From: Pithys albifrons albifrons
Lineage: Eukaryota; Chordata; Aves; Passeriformes; Thamnophilidae
Length of the DNA stretch: 64,000 nt
NCBI RefSeq assembly: GCF_047495875.1
Contig: NC_092474.1
Span: forward strand, 1,488,001-1,552,000
Direction of reading: 5' to 3'
Within the stretch, counting starts at the first letter, position 1; every line of letters begins with the position of its first letter. Positions 21,650 through 34,100 of this stretch are shown piece after piece. The notes below the pieces were generated by a model. The model saw only the letters and a list, made by a program, of their open reading frames with translations. It was not told where the DNA came from and ran no database searches. A program made the position numbers and the translations under genes.

Positions 21650-24600
21650 GTGGGATGTGTGCGCCCCTCGCAGCCCTCTGTGTCTGCTCTATTCGTGTTC
21701 CTGCCTTAGTGTCTCCACTCACTGGGTGAGAGCCAGGGCGGTCCGGTGACATGTCCTGTTCATGTCATGTTTCCAGCATTCCCGATGGCCCTTTGCTCAT
21801 AAATCGGTCCCTGCAGTTTTCAGCATCGTTCTGTCACTGGGCGTCCAAGAAGTCCCCTGGGCACTGGTTCAAGGGGACATGTAATTTCATTATAAAAACG
21901 CCTGCTAACATCATATAGCCACCCTAAATATAATTGCCAGGTAAACACAGTCTGCTTTTCCAGGCTTTTATCAGCCTGTCCAAATTATCCCTACTGTGAA
22001 CATGAATCCCCTGAGCTGTTTCTCTGGGAAGACATGAGGCTGTTCCTCAAGGAGGAGGGTTGATAAACCCAAACCACCGGCGAGTCTGCAGTGTTTGAAC
22101 TGCAAATCTGTTAACCGAGCTCCGGGCACATGGACATTGCACCAACCTGGTGTGTCCCTGCACACTGGGCAGCCCTCTGGGCATGATTGGGAAGAGAACA
22201 TTTCTTTACAAACTAATTCAGGAACTCCAAATGCACAGATGTGAGAGAGGCTCCCAGCCTGAGGATCAGAAGCCGATCAAGGAGGACTACATAGGGTGCA
22301 CCTCAGTGCAGTCTATCCTTGGAGACCCTACTGAATGAAATCCCTCACTGTTCACAAATTCACAAACATAATATGGGATCTGCTCAGGTATCCAGAGAAA
22401 TCTGCATTCGAGGAACAGCAGCCTCCTGCTGTTCTGTTGCCTGAGTCAGATGCCTGTGTAAGTGGGCAATCCCAGGCTGTGGCTCAGCACCAATGTAAGC
22501 TGAAGTTTGACCTTCTGGGCTGGATTCATATGTTTGGCATTGAGCTTGTAAACCATATGTAGGATTTGAGTGGGTGAAGGAATGCTGAGTGAAAGGGATG
22601 TTAACAGAGCGAGCCTCTGCTGAGGTTTGAGGAAACCCTGAGAATGTCATGTATGAGTCTGTGTTTTAAATTCTTTAACAGTGACCTTCACTGGATACTC
22701 TCACAGATGTCAAGAACAATATAGTGAGGAAGACTTGAATGTTTAATCTACATTTGACTGGTTTCGATTTTCTTTTAAGAATGTAAAAAGTTGAAGTTTT
22801 GCCTCTCACAGAGAACTCAGTAACTGTTGAGTCATTGATGTAGCTGTTCTGTTCAGATGGGAGTATTTGTCTATGTTTGCTTCTTGACTTTGATCCCTTC
22901 TCTCTGGGACAATGTAATACTTGCGTAAAGCTCCAAAGTATCTTTTTTTTGTTTATTAATCTGCTATGTGGCATCAAAGCCCCAGTTACAGGAATAACCA
23001 CTTGCTTGGAGACTCTTGCCCAAGCATGGCACAGAGCTGCAACAGGCTTAAACAGGATGCCTGAAAGAGAATCCTTCATACTGAGAGAGATCTATCATCA
23101 GTAATGTAAGTTTTAGCACAACAGTGGAATGTCACAGTAGTTGTTTAAAAAGCCAGAAAAAAAAATTTCAAACAGTATCACAAATTAGGCCTGTAAGTAA
23201 AGGGATTCCTGTAAATTTGCATGAGACTTGTTTGTATGAACTGCAGTCTCTGTCTCCAGCAGAGAAAGAGCCCATGGCATATCCCAAAGTCTGTTGAAGT
23301 TCTTGCAGAGCGCTCTTGTTCTTCAGATAGAAAGATCAGAAGGTACCACAAGCAGTCCTTTAACCACAGCCAGCTGCAGCATTCTCACCCTGCATCTAAC
23401 CTGCACAGAGGAGCTGTTGTGTGCCTCCTCTGCAAGTGAGCTCTCTCTGACCTTAATAGGAATTGTCTTTTTCAGGAACCCACAGGCTCTTGCCCTAAAA
23501 GGGGAAGGGAAATTTATTCATCTTGGCTCTGAGCAAAAAAACAAAAAGAAGGCATGCAATGCCAAATTAAAGAGCTGACCTAACAAAACTACCAGGGAAT
23601 GACAGACCAACTGCAGAGTTACCTGTCCAGATGGGTAGTTCTGTAACTCACTGCATGTGTGAGAATTGCACCAGTGAAGGAGGAAGAGTCAGTTAAGAGA
23701 GAAAGGCTCCATACTCTGCAGGAGCAGAGGGTGGCACTCTCTGCACAGCACAAAGCCTGTGCATGGTGCTTTCTAGTTACAGCTTTTATAGCTACAAACG
23801 TGTTTTTCTAAATATATCCTTAGGGATGTTCTTGTTCTCTAACCACTGACAACACCATGTTCCAATTCCCTGTGCTTGTTACATGTTTTTCTGCTTACAT
23901 ATTTGTATTATTTGGTGTCACTCAGTCTGCAAAAACTTCATTAAAAAAGGCACCCATGCTAATCACATATAAATAGCTCTGCTACTGACAGCAACCAGGC
24001 TCAGGCATCCAGCTCGCCTCTCACAGCCACTGAGCAAAAAAGTAATTTTGTATTAGATAGAGACTATGGAACTAGAATTCAGGTCTTCAGAAAAGTGGTT
24101 TGTTAAAGACTGCCATAATATTTTATTTACCTATAAATTTTATTTATATGTGTGAAACATTTTTACAGCCTTCTACCTAAGCAATTTTTAGCATGTCTGT
24201 CATACCATGGATAAGTATTTAAAGTGTTACTTTCCTGGCTCATTTCTATAAACAAGGGAGACAGATGCAACTGTGGTGCAGCTCAGAATGGATTTAAGAA
24301 ATCTCTACTCTACCTAAGAGAAGGCTGGGAAAGCATAAAAAGTCACATTGTGTGACCATAAGGTTTGCAGATGAGAGCTCTTGCATACAGAGAATAAAGT
24401 AAGATTTAAGGCCTTGTTGCTGAAAGTATCTTGCCAATGCCCTCCTCCTGTTTAAATCTGGATTCAGTTTGGTCACACCAGCTGTTTTGAAAAACAGAAA
24501 CTGCTAAGAGCTGCACTCACTTCTGTGGGACATTCCACAACAGTCTCCCTGGGCAAGGAGGGTTACTTTTGGTATCAGGATGCCTTACATATTCAGGGAC

Positions 24601-27500
24601 ATTAATTCAGAAAGTTCTCTTTCCACATATCTGTGTTCATTTGTATCTTTTCATGCATCTGTGTGTGTGCTGGAGAGAGAGTTGATGAAAATTACTGGGT
24701 TTTAGTGGTTTCAAGCTTAGCTTTCCCACAATAAATGATTTTTACTGCCAGTCTGGAAGCAGTAGGTTTCTGGTTCTTTTTTTTTTTCCTGGAAATTACT
24801 TTCCCAGCCTGGGGCTACTGGTTAAGAAAGTGCTGCCATTACATACACAGGTTCTATCCACTAACTTCATAAATGTTAGTATCTCATTGAAATTTGGTGC
24901 TTGCTTCAGCATTTCAAAAGCCCTCAGAATGGTACAGTACAGTAGGTAATACTGGCCAGCCCTTGGAATGACTTGCTGAAAGAACATGGAAATTGTTCAA
25001 CAGGGAGTCCAACACAGACAACAGGAAATTTACTTTCTCTAAGATGTCTCAGTGACTGTGGAAGAGCCTTTGCCTTGTCTGTTGAGGGATGTGCACAGTC
25101 GTTGCACCTGTATCGCCCCTTCCTGACATGGGGTGGGAAAGAGGTACAGCTCTCTGTGGTAACTGTGAGAGGTGGGGGAGTAGAGAATGTAAGACAGAGA
25201 ACAAAGATCAGGCAGGAGGCAAAGTCTGTTTTACCCTTCTGTCCTTTCTTGATCCTTCCAATAAATCTATTGCTGGTCTACCTCCAGCTGCCTGGCATGG
25301 CTGTCTGATGGACAGCCATGAGACACAGAGGAAGGCAGCCCAGGGGCAAGATATTCCCTGGAAGAGGCATGAGAAGCTCTGTTTGCAGGCCCCACTCTCA
25401 AGCCTGGCTTTAAGGCCATTACCTTCAGTGGGCAGTCAGACACCTTTTTGGACCTGGTCTTCCAAGCTGCCTGGTGTGGGAAGTTGTTCTAACCCAGAGT
25501 CCTACTGCCTGCTCACAGAAGGAGATCATAAATATAAAATGTAATCCTCACTAAAAATATGGTTTGAAAGGGTCATCAACCTGAGCTGAAAATACTTATG
25601 AGCAGACTACTGTACGTCTGATCCTTAATTCTAAATGCTAAGTCATTGCTAATCCATAGTGATGAAGTGTGGTGTGGACAGGTCCTGCTAGCAAAGGGAT
25701 GCTGGGATGAGGGATCAAAGACATGCTGACAGAATTTGCTAGGCCAAGAACGGAGCAAATACAAACTTGAGAAGTCGGCATGCACTTGCATCTGTGCTAC
25801 ATGCTCAAGGTCTACAGCTTGGAATGGCAGCATAGCCCACACAGCAGCCTCTTTGCCTCCAAAGGATTACGGGTGCCTGCACTCAGATGACCCCAGGAAA
25901 GGAACCCAAATAACAGGGGTGTATGATCCTGAAAAAGAGAGCTGTATTGCTAGACTTGTTCTCTCTCTTTTAGATATATTTATATTATTATTATTCCAGT
26001 GCTGTCTAAGCAGAGATAAAGAATCCCTTTTTGAATACCCTTTTCTGCCAGCTAGTCCTTGACTTGTGTCCTCAACAACTGTGCATCACCATAAGGAAAC
26101 AGCAGATGGAATCTCATCGTTTACTTGTGCCACACTGAGCCTCATGTGAAAAAAAGTAGATTTCTTGTTTCAGGGATTTTTCAAAGCTTAACATACATTT
26201 ATGGTGACATTGCCTTGAGATTTAACTGTGAGTGTTAAGAAAAGCAATGTGCCACAGTGATGTGCTACAGAGACCAGACTGCCCTTCAGGCAGAAGTGTT
26301 CTGCTTAGAAAAACCCTTCTGCCAAAGATGCCAAGTGTCTTGGGGTTTGTGTTTATTCAGAACAGATATAATCTAGTTATATATTCTATGATATATGCTT
26401 TTTCTGTTGACAGGTAACTCAAAGAAATATTACCCAGGAGGAGTGAAATGTAAATTTGAACATGAGCAGTCACAGTAAATAACTGACAAGGTCAGAGCCC
26501 AGGAACACCATTTATGCAGAATTTGCCCCGAAAAAAAAGAAGGGTGAAATTAGAAGTGCATCTTCTGCTTTAAGTGTAAGAAATATAAACAACCCAATTA
26601 AGCTATTGAGACATTCCTTCTGTGCTCTTCCATCGAAGGGCTATTTCTACATTAGCAAATGCAAATTTCCCAGGGAGGCAGTGTGGTTCCAGTGGGCAGC
26701 AAGCTGTCGGAGTCCTGTCCCTGAGTCTCCCTCAGCCTTGGACTAATCCTGTTGTTACTTTTTGTAGGTGTCCAATAAAGGGTAACAGGCTCAGCTCACA
26801 AGCACTGTGAGGATTAGGCAGGCATCAGTTTCACCTCTTTGGGAGTCAAACATTATTTTCTATAGTCAGGACATCAAACCCACGGAGTAGAGGAATGGCC
26901 CTGGATTACACGCAAGTTCAGTGCCAGGGTGCATTCAATACAGCACTGCTGCCTTGGTGCCTGTGTCCAGCCTCTCCCATTTTACTCCAAAATGTAAAAT
27001 CAAGACATCACTTCCAATTTACACAACGAAATGACAGTATGGAAAGCCAGACACAAAGTACATCTATGCATTTATGAAAAGGTTTTCTTTGACACCAATC
27101 CTACAACTTTGTGCTTATTCTACACACCCACTTTGACACCAACTTGAAGGTATTATCCATTTTTTTCCCCCATTGATTGTTTTTGCCTGGCACTAGCTGC
27201 CAGATGTGGTGTGAGTGGATGGGGCATGGGAGAGTGCCTCACCTGGAAAACCAGAAAGCTGCCTCAGAAACGAGGAGTGTTCCTTGCCCTCCCATGTTCT
27301 GCAGAAAGGTTATGTGGCTGCTGTACCCTGACTGCGAGTTTTTATGCAGCTTTTGCTCTTTGGGCTCCGCGGGATGCCCGGGAATATTCCTTGCCTGTCC
27401 TTCGCTTCGTGCCCAGATGAAGGTGGGGTGATTTATCCTCCTTGGAAAGCCCTGAGCCGTTTTCCTATTTCCCATTCCTCTGACAGTCCAGTCCCCTGAC
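21650..27500. other. Intergenic region between two divergent genes
   Basis: About 5.9 kb between the two CpG islands. I found no coding exon, RNA gene or recognisable transposon. A perfect 10-bp stem with a 5-base loop lies at 25,296-25,320. Short open frames here lack homology and splice context. Confidence 0.6.
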
Positions 27501-27884
27501 CGTGCTCCAGGGTCTGGCAGGTGACCGGAGCAGCGGCCGGGTGCGCTGCCCAGGGCAGCTGCCCTCGCCAGTGCCGGCAGCCGGCCCCTCCATCTTCCAC
27601 CGCATCGCAGGACAAACTTTTCCCGCAGAAGTCCGTTCCCGACAGTTTCTCGGAGGGGCTGGGCTGCCTCCAGCCTGGCGCTTCTCAAGCCCGGAGAGGA
27701 TACAGCCCTGGCCACCCCCCGAGGGGGCTCGGGCCGGGCACCCCCGCTCCCCTGCGGCCCCCTCCGGTCCCCGCCGAGCTCCGCGCCGCAGGTGACCCCC
27801 GGGGGAGGGCAGGGGCCGGGGGAGGGGGCGAGGGGCGGGGAGGCCGGGCCCGGGGGGTCGTTGTCAGCGGCGCCCGCTCGGGGC

Positions 27885-28030
27885 ACGGCTCGGCGCGGCA
27901 GCTGCGCTCGCTCGGCGCGGCGGCAGCGCGGCTCGGCACGGCTCGGCATTGCCCGGCTCGACTCAGCACGGCCCAGCACGGCTCGGCTTGGCTAGGCTCG
28001 GCCAGACCCGGCTCGGCTCGGCTCGGCGCG
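27885..28030. repeat. GC-rich degenerate minisatellite in the 5' UTR/promoter
   Basis: Repeated variants of GGCTCGGCAC with a period of about 10 bp (sometimes 5 bp) run up to the start codon of the CUB-domain gene. Variants include GGCTCGGCTT and GGCCCAGCAC. Confidence 0.8.
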
Positions 28031-28032
28031 CC

Positions 28033-28110
28033 ATGCAGCGGAGCAGCCCCGGCGCGGGGCTCGTCCTGGCGGCGGCCGCCGCGCTCTGCCTCGGCGGGGC
28101 GGGAGCGAAG
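28033..28110 (+). CDS. CUB-domain gene exon 1: signal peptide
   Basis: Encodes 26 residues: MQRSS, then a hydrophobic Leu/Ala core (LVLAAAAALCL) and small residues before the predicted cleavage (GAGA/K). This is a textbook signal peptide. The ATG has G at -3. The donor is AAG/GTAACC in phase 0, which matches the phase-0 acceptor of the CUB exon. Confidence 0.75.
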
Positions 28111-31100
28111 GTAACCCCGCGGCACCGGCACCGGGCAGGGCAGCGCGGCAGCGGCGAACCCCACGGGGAGAGGGTGCCCCGGGAGCCCCGCCGGGAGGAG
28201 GGAAGGGACTGGGAGCCCCCGGGGGAGAGGGGTCCAGCAGAGCTGCCGGGAGTGCGGTGGTGCTCCCGGGACGAAGGATGCGCCGCGGCCACCGGCAGGA
28301 GGGATGCAGGGGGGCGGCTGCGGGTCCCTGCGCCCGGCCCGCGGGGTCCACTCGGCCCCTGCCCCTCGACGGCGGGGTTTGGGGTGTGGGGCCGGCCGGG
28401 GACTCGCCTCCGAGTCCGAAAGACACCGGGAGGAGGGATGGATGCTCCGGGAGCCTGGCTCCGGGTCACCCTCCCCACATCGATACAGCCCGACCCGAAA
28501 TCCGGTGCAAGCCGCGTGGAAACCGATAGAACAGCATTTACAGCCAAAATGAGAGCAGCTCGCCCAAGGCATCCCTGCCACGGGACAGCCTGGCATGAGG
28601 AGTCCGAGCAAACCACCTCGTGGTGTATTATACCCCACGCTCTCCGCTCTTGAGCACCTCGGCTGTAGCTCGGGTAGTGCAAAGGACAGGTCCAGCTCCC
28701 AGGGCAGGCATCTGGGCAGAGCTGGGAGCCACTGGCTGAGCACGGCGGGAACCCGAGCGGCGATGGAAAGGCAGACGAAAAAGGACAGCGCACCCCAAAC
28801 CCAGGAGCAGCTGCAGAGCAAACTGGCTCTCTGGGCTTTAGGAAGGGTGAACAGTCCTGGTCCCGCTGAAGTGAGAGGGGACTATTCCTATGGACCTTGA
28901 CAGGGTCAAGGTTTGATGCTTCTGGTGGAGATTCTCAGACCTATAAATCATGAACCACTACAGTATAAGAAAATTATATTCCATACATTTATGTCTTTTG
29001 TTACATATAAATGTATATCTATATATAAAGGTGTGGGATTGCTTTCCCTGGTGAAAAACACCATTATAATTCTGCCTGATCCACCAACTCCCTGCCACAG
29101 CATATACACACAGCAATGGCTGTGGTTGAAATGAAGGTGTTTTATCCCACTCTGGTATCCTAGCGAAGATAGCTACAGTGAGAACTTAATTCAGCCACAT
29201 TTCTGGCATTGAAATACTGAGTATCAACTTTACCAAGATCTGTTGCTTTGTGTGGTTGTGGAGTTTTGTCTCTTGTTTCTCTTTTAAGTCAAAATTGAAA
29301 TGCAGAACCTGCAAGCTTACCCTCATCCAGCTGCATACCTCTCTTATTAAAGTGCATGACTTCCTTGCTTCCCTGAATTATTGCATCCTTCCTGTGCTGT
29401 TTCTGTTCTAACTTTGCCTGTACAGTCATGAGGAGAAAGTACTGTTAATGTGCTGTGCCTTTGGGCAGGAGAGGCAACGGTGGGACACAGAGTGCATCAG
29501 CAAGCTCTATGTTTTTGCATGATGTTTCTTTTTTTCTGTGTTTCCTAGTCAGCTTCTGTTGTTTTCTAGCTCTGAAGTCAAGAGTGTTTGGTTTCCCACC
29601 AGGCAGTATTTGAATTAAAGTATTGACCAACAGCACTACAGAAAAGAAACTACCTCCTTAATGAAGAAGCAGCAGCCTCCTGCCTACTTTTCCGAATTGA
29701 CTTCTTGCTGTGTCAATTATTCTTCTGATCACATGTTGTTTATAGGCTCTTAACATCCTGGACAATTTCTTTTTCAGAATAAACCAAGGATTTTCTATTG
29801 CTTGTCTTCCTAAATGTGACAGGGAACTGTGTGCCCAAACAGACGTGCATGTACATCTCTGGCTCCCTGTTTTTGTTATTTTTTTGGAGTGAGTTGCACT
29901 TGCTTTTTACTCATCAAGGACTGCACTATGCTGTGTAGCCTTCACTATTTTTATCTTTTTGGCTACACTGATAGTGTTGCTATGCTAGTAGAAAAATACA
30001 CATCCCACTCTAAGTTGGTGGTTCAAATGTAGTTCAATTTAGTCTTCTGGCTTAGAGTTAACAATATTGAAAACATAACAGAAACTCCTTTGGCAAGGCC
30101 AAGGTCTGCACGAGGTACAAGGAACTGAATTGTTCTTTTCATCCAGGAAGGTGGTCTCTGCCAGTCAGAGCTGAGAAACTTTGGGATGCTGTGAGGTAGC
30201 GTGGATGTTTGAAACATGTTTAGTGGAAAAGTAGAGCTCTCTCTGGAATCTTTCACCGAGTACTACAGCAATTTAAAAATAGGAGTTAGATCAAATGAAA
30301 GAAAATTTGAAGATAAGGTGCATGATGTTTCCTCCTCTGTGTCTGTATCAGATGGAACAAGATGTGCAGATAAGTGGCTTGTTTATCCTGGAGGAAGAAC
30401 GTAAGCCTGATGAAAGAGTAACATAGTCAAAATTATGTCTCTGTATGTCCATAAAATATTATCTGTTTAATCAAATCCCTGTGGAGGAGGTCTCTATGCC
30501 AGTGCCATCCTTCATCTGGTATTCTTCTGTTCATTTACTGGCTTACAGAAAAAATCCAGCCTTTCTTACTCCTTTTAAGAGAAGAAATCTTAGCAATCCT
30601 AGACCCTCTAGTTGAAAGTCGTAGTTGTGTTTCCAGCGAGAACTATGGCAAAATTCCTGCTGGTTTCAGAGGAAGTAGGATCCTTCCCAAGATCAGTGAA
30701 AGATTAAAAAAATTCAACTACTAAAATATGCACCTCAATTAGCAAAGAATGTGGCCTGATTAGTAAAGTGTATGAAATTTCAGCTATTAAATTCTACGGC
30801 CCTGATCAACAAAGCACACTGCACAGTTGGCAATGGATCCAGAATCTCAACTGCTGTACTAGTCTCCTACCAGACCAACCAAGCATGCAGCTGAATCAGT
30901 AAATTATGCAACTGGAGCAGCAAAATATGCACTTCTGATTGGGGCAGGAGGACAGGCAAGTTCTCAAATGTTTTACATTGGCACACCATAGGTCTGTAAG
31001 TGGTCAGCCTCTGCCTTAAGAAAAGGAGAGGCAAAATACATATTTTGTACCAAGACTTTCCAGACAATTGCTGGACTGGAAAAGTGTGTCCCTCAAACAG

Positions 31101-34100
31101 CTCAGTGTTTGTTAGCAGCAGTCCCATTCCTTACCAGATGTACTGCACATCTGGTTCCAATCCCAGCTGCTGCCAGGTGTGGGGGTTATTTTAGTAACAC
31201 TTCAATGGGATTTTAAGGTCCAGGTAGCTTTTGTTTTATTTGTCACCTTAAAGCACTGTATATACACACCAGGCTGTGCTTCTGTCTCACGAAATTAAGC
31301 CAGTCAAGACAAATAAGGCACTTTCAAAGGACCTGAAAGTTTTGTTGGCAGTGAGCTCAGTATCTAATAATCTCCTGGCTATTTGTGAAACTACTTTGTT
31401 CTTGAGGAGCAGAGAAATCATAAGTCTTTCCTTTTTCTTTGTGTCTTGATTAATTGCCATAGCTGCATCCTATTGTCTTTACAAGGCATGTTGGCAGATC
31501 AGCTGTTTACTGTGGGGAAAGTTTGGATGCTTGGCCAATTTGGGAAGCAGCTTGTTCATATATTCTGGTGCAGTAGAGCTGTTTCTCCATAGCTTCTGTG
31601 TGTATGCTTCAAAACTCCAGCCCCAGGATCTGATTCTGACCTGCAGAATTTGTTTTTGCTTTAAATTATTATTTTTGCTTTATACAGAAGACCTGCACGT
31701 TGTCCTATTTTAATAATGGTGCAGTTTCAGGGTTTCTATAAACTGCTTTTTTTAATGTGTGGAATTAAACTGTGTTATACTGCTCAAGGATGGCATGAGA
31801 ATTGCTTTGTTTTATTGCACTATTCATTTTAGTACCCAGGAGTCTGAAACATTATTTGAATCTAAGAAGTATCTGGACTTGGAGGTGTTTTTTTTTCCTT
31901 TTTTTTTTCTTTTGGTTTTGGTTTTTTTTGTTGGTTTTTGTTTTTTTTTTAATCCACTACATTTGGTTCATGAATCCAGCTTGCATGGAGCTTCTTATTT
32001 ACCAAATTTCTGCCTCATTTCCAGGTCAGTTCAATGAATGATCCTATTTAGTTCTTTTTCCTGTTTGAAATATTTCCTACTGAGTCCAGAGCAGTGCCCT
32101 TAAAACATAATTGATTTGGGTCATTGAACCCTTATTTTTCATGCATGTTGGTTTACATCCCGCCACTGGTCTGACTGGTATTTAAATGAGAAAATTGCAG
32201 GCAGATTTCTTCTACAGGCTAAAGTTCACGTGGAGTCTCTGGTGAAATAAGATCCTGGAGTACATATCCCTGGAACTGGGCAGTGATTTGTAACTTTTTT
32301 TTAATTCTCTGTCTGGCCGGAGTGTTGTAAATCTGGCGCTCCCTTGTTAACTTCACGCTAAGCAGCAATAATGTCCACAGTGTTTTAGTCCTGATAATTC
32401 TAATTACTGAAGCACTGAAGAAGCTGAAAGCTGAGAAGATGGACAAGGCTGGCCTCAAGTCCTGCACAGCACATGGGACAGTTTCTTTGTAGAGCTGAAC
32501 CATAATTCTCTCATTTGCCAAGGCCAGCAATGGAAGCAGAAGCCAAGGTAAGAGAAACAAGCAGAGGGAGGATTTCTGGAGTGATGTGGGTAATCTTTAT
32601 GGAGCAGGAGCTAAAAGAGTGCAGTGCCACTAGAGAGGCCAACCATCCTTGGGATGGAAACGCTGAAATATTTTTTTTTCTTTGCTGTCTAAGGAGTTGG
32701 AGCAAACAGCCCTGTTGCACTGGTTAAAAAAGATGCAGGGAACAAACTTTCCTTCAGTAACCAGCAAACAATTGCTATTCTCTTCATCTGCTTCTTTGTG
32801 TGACAGACCAGAAATGGTGGTAAAATACTCAGGTCTCTTTTCTTCCTGCTTCCCTTTCTTCTGAAAAAAAGGAACTCATGGCATATTTGGTCCTAGAGAG
32901 TGGCTACCCAGCAGGACTGTAGCTAGACCAGGTCTGGTAAAGCAACTCTACCAGTTACACACTGTTATTATTATCACTGATATCTCAGGTCTGTAAATGA
33001 TACATATTCAGCTTGGTATTTAGATACTTCCTTGAGTAGGGGAAGTATTAAATAGGAGAATAATCCTCTTGTACAAAATCATGGCAGGAGGAGGGTGGAG
33101 TAGGGACAGGGCATTCCTCTTACAAGCTCTCAGAAGCAAGTGGCCTTTTGGTTCATTTTGAATATCCTTACATCATTCCCAGTGAAAAGGACATTGCAAT
33201 TTTGAGAGGAGCAAAGGCTAATTTGCCTGTGTTTCCTTTCTAGAATTCTTGGAGCCATACTGGAGCTCACAGAAGTCATCTGGGACTTCAGGAGGATTTA
33301 AATCAGGCCATGAGTACTGCTGGCTTGCATTAGCAATGATGTACATTGAGGACAACCTCTGTATTTTGGGTTGGGTGGAGCCCTTTCATGGTAGAAGAGT
33401 TGGTAATACTTTTACAGCACCTTTCATCAGAGGATTTCAGAGTTTCACAAATATCTAATTACAGAAACTATTAAACTCTGTGAAATCCTTGGTCCTGGGG
33501 GAGTACAGGCCATACCATTATACTTCAATAGAATACAGGGGTGGGTGGTGTTCAAAGTGGCAAAACAAAAGCAAACTTTTCACATGCAAGCCATAACCTG
33601 CTGCACTATCTCATTTTCATCCAGTATTTTATTCCTCTCATTTCTTTACATGAGCAGCCAGGTTTCAACACCAAACCAGCTAAACAAAATGGGCTGGCAC
33701 AAGCCTCCCTTCAGGATTAGCACCAGCTCTGAAGAGGGGACTTTTAGAAGCTCATCAATCTCCTACTGCTCTGTTTCCGTAGCATTTGAGTTTCTTTATT
33801 CTGTTAAGGAGTAGCAGGACTGTAGCTCGGGTCAGGTGCCAAGGGTGACAATCAGGAGAGCTTCCTGAACACAGCACCTCTGGAATGAAGGGCCTCCCAA
33901 AGCCCAGCCTGATCCAAATCCCAGAAAGTTGAATGCTCAGCCTTTCCAAGGAAGGTGTGCCTGCTCTGTATCATACTTAATTTGGGGTTAGCAATGGGAG
34001 ATGTAACCACTCGTTCTACTTAAATCCAGCTCCCTCTTACTTTTGAGTTAGTAAATATTCCATTGTTATTAGTGACTGTTTTTCTTAAAGGGATTTTTTT

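Larger units (their letters stand above)
27530..28440 (+). promoter_or_regulatory. CpG island, promoter and first exon of the CUB-domain gene
   Basis: GC-rich, CpG-dense block of about 0.9 kb spanning the predicted start codon at 28,033. It includes a GGGGCGGGG GC box at 27,832-27,840 and no TATA box near the start. The last 150 bases before the ATG are a degenerate GGCTCGGCAC-type tandem repeat. The transcription start is probably within about 27,840-28,020, but this cannot be fixed from sequence. Confidence 0.75.

Noticed and set aside
27239..28821. Long open frames, including 378 codons on the minus strand
   Set aside because: These are CpG-island composition artefacts. Only the short signal-peptide frame at 28,033 has a good donor and a matching downstream exon.
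33249..33458. Open frame in intron 1 as an extra CUB-gene exon
   Set aside because: No acceptor or donor pair fits the phase-0 to phase-0 join, and the encoded sequence has no CUB features.
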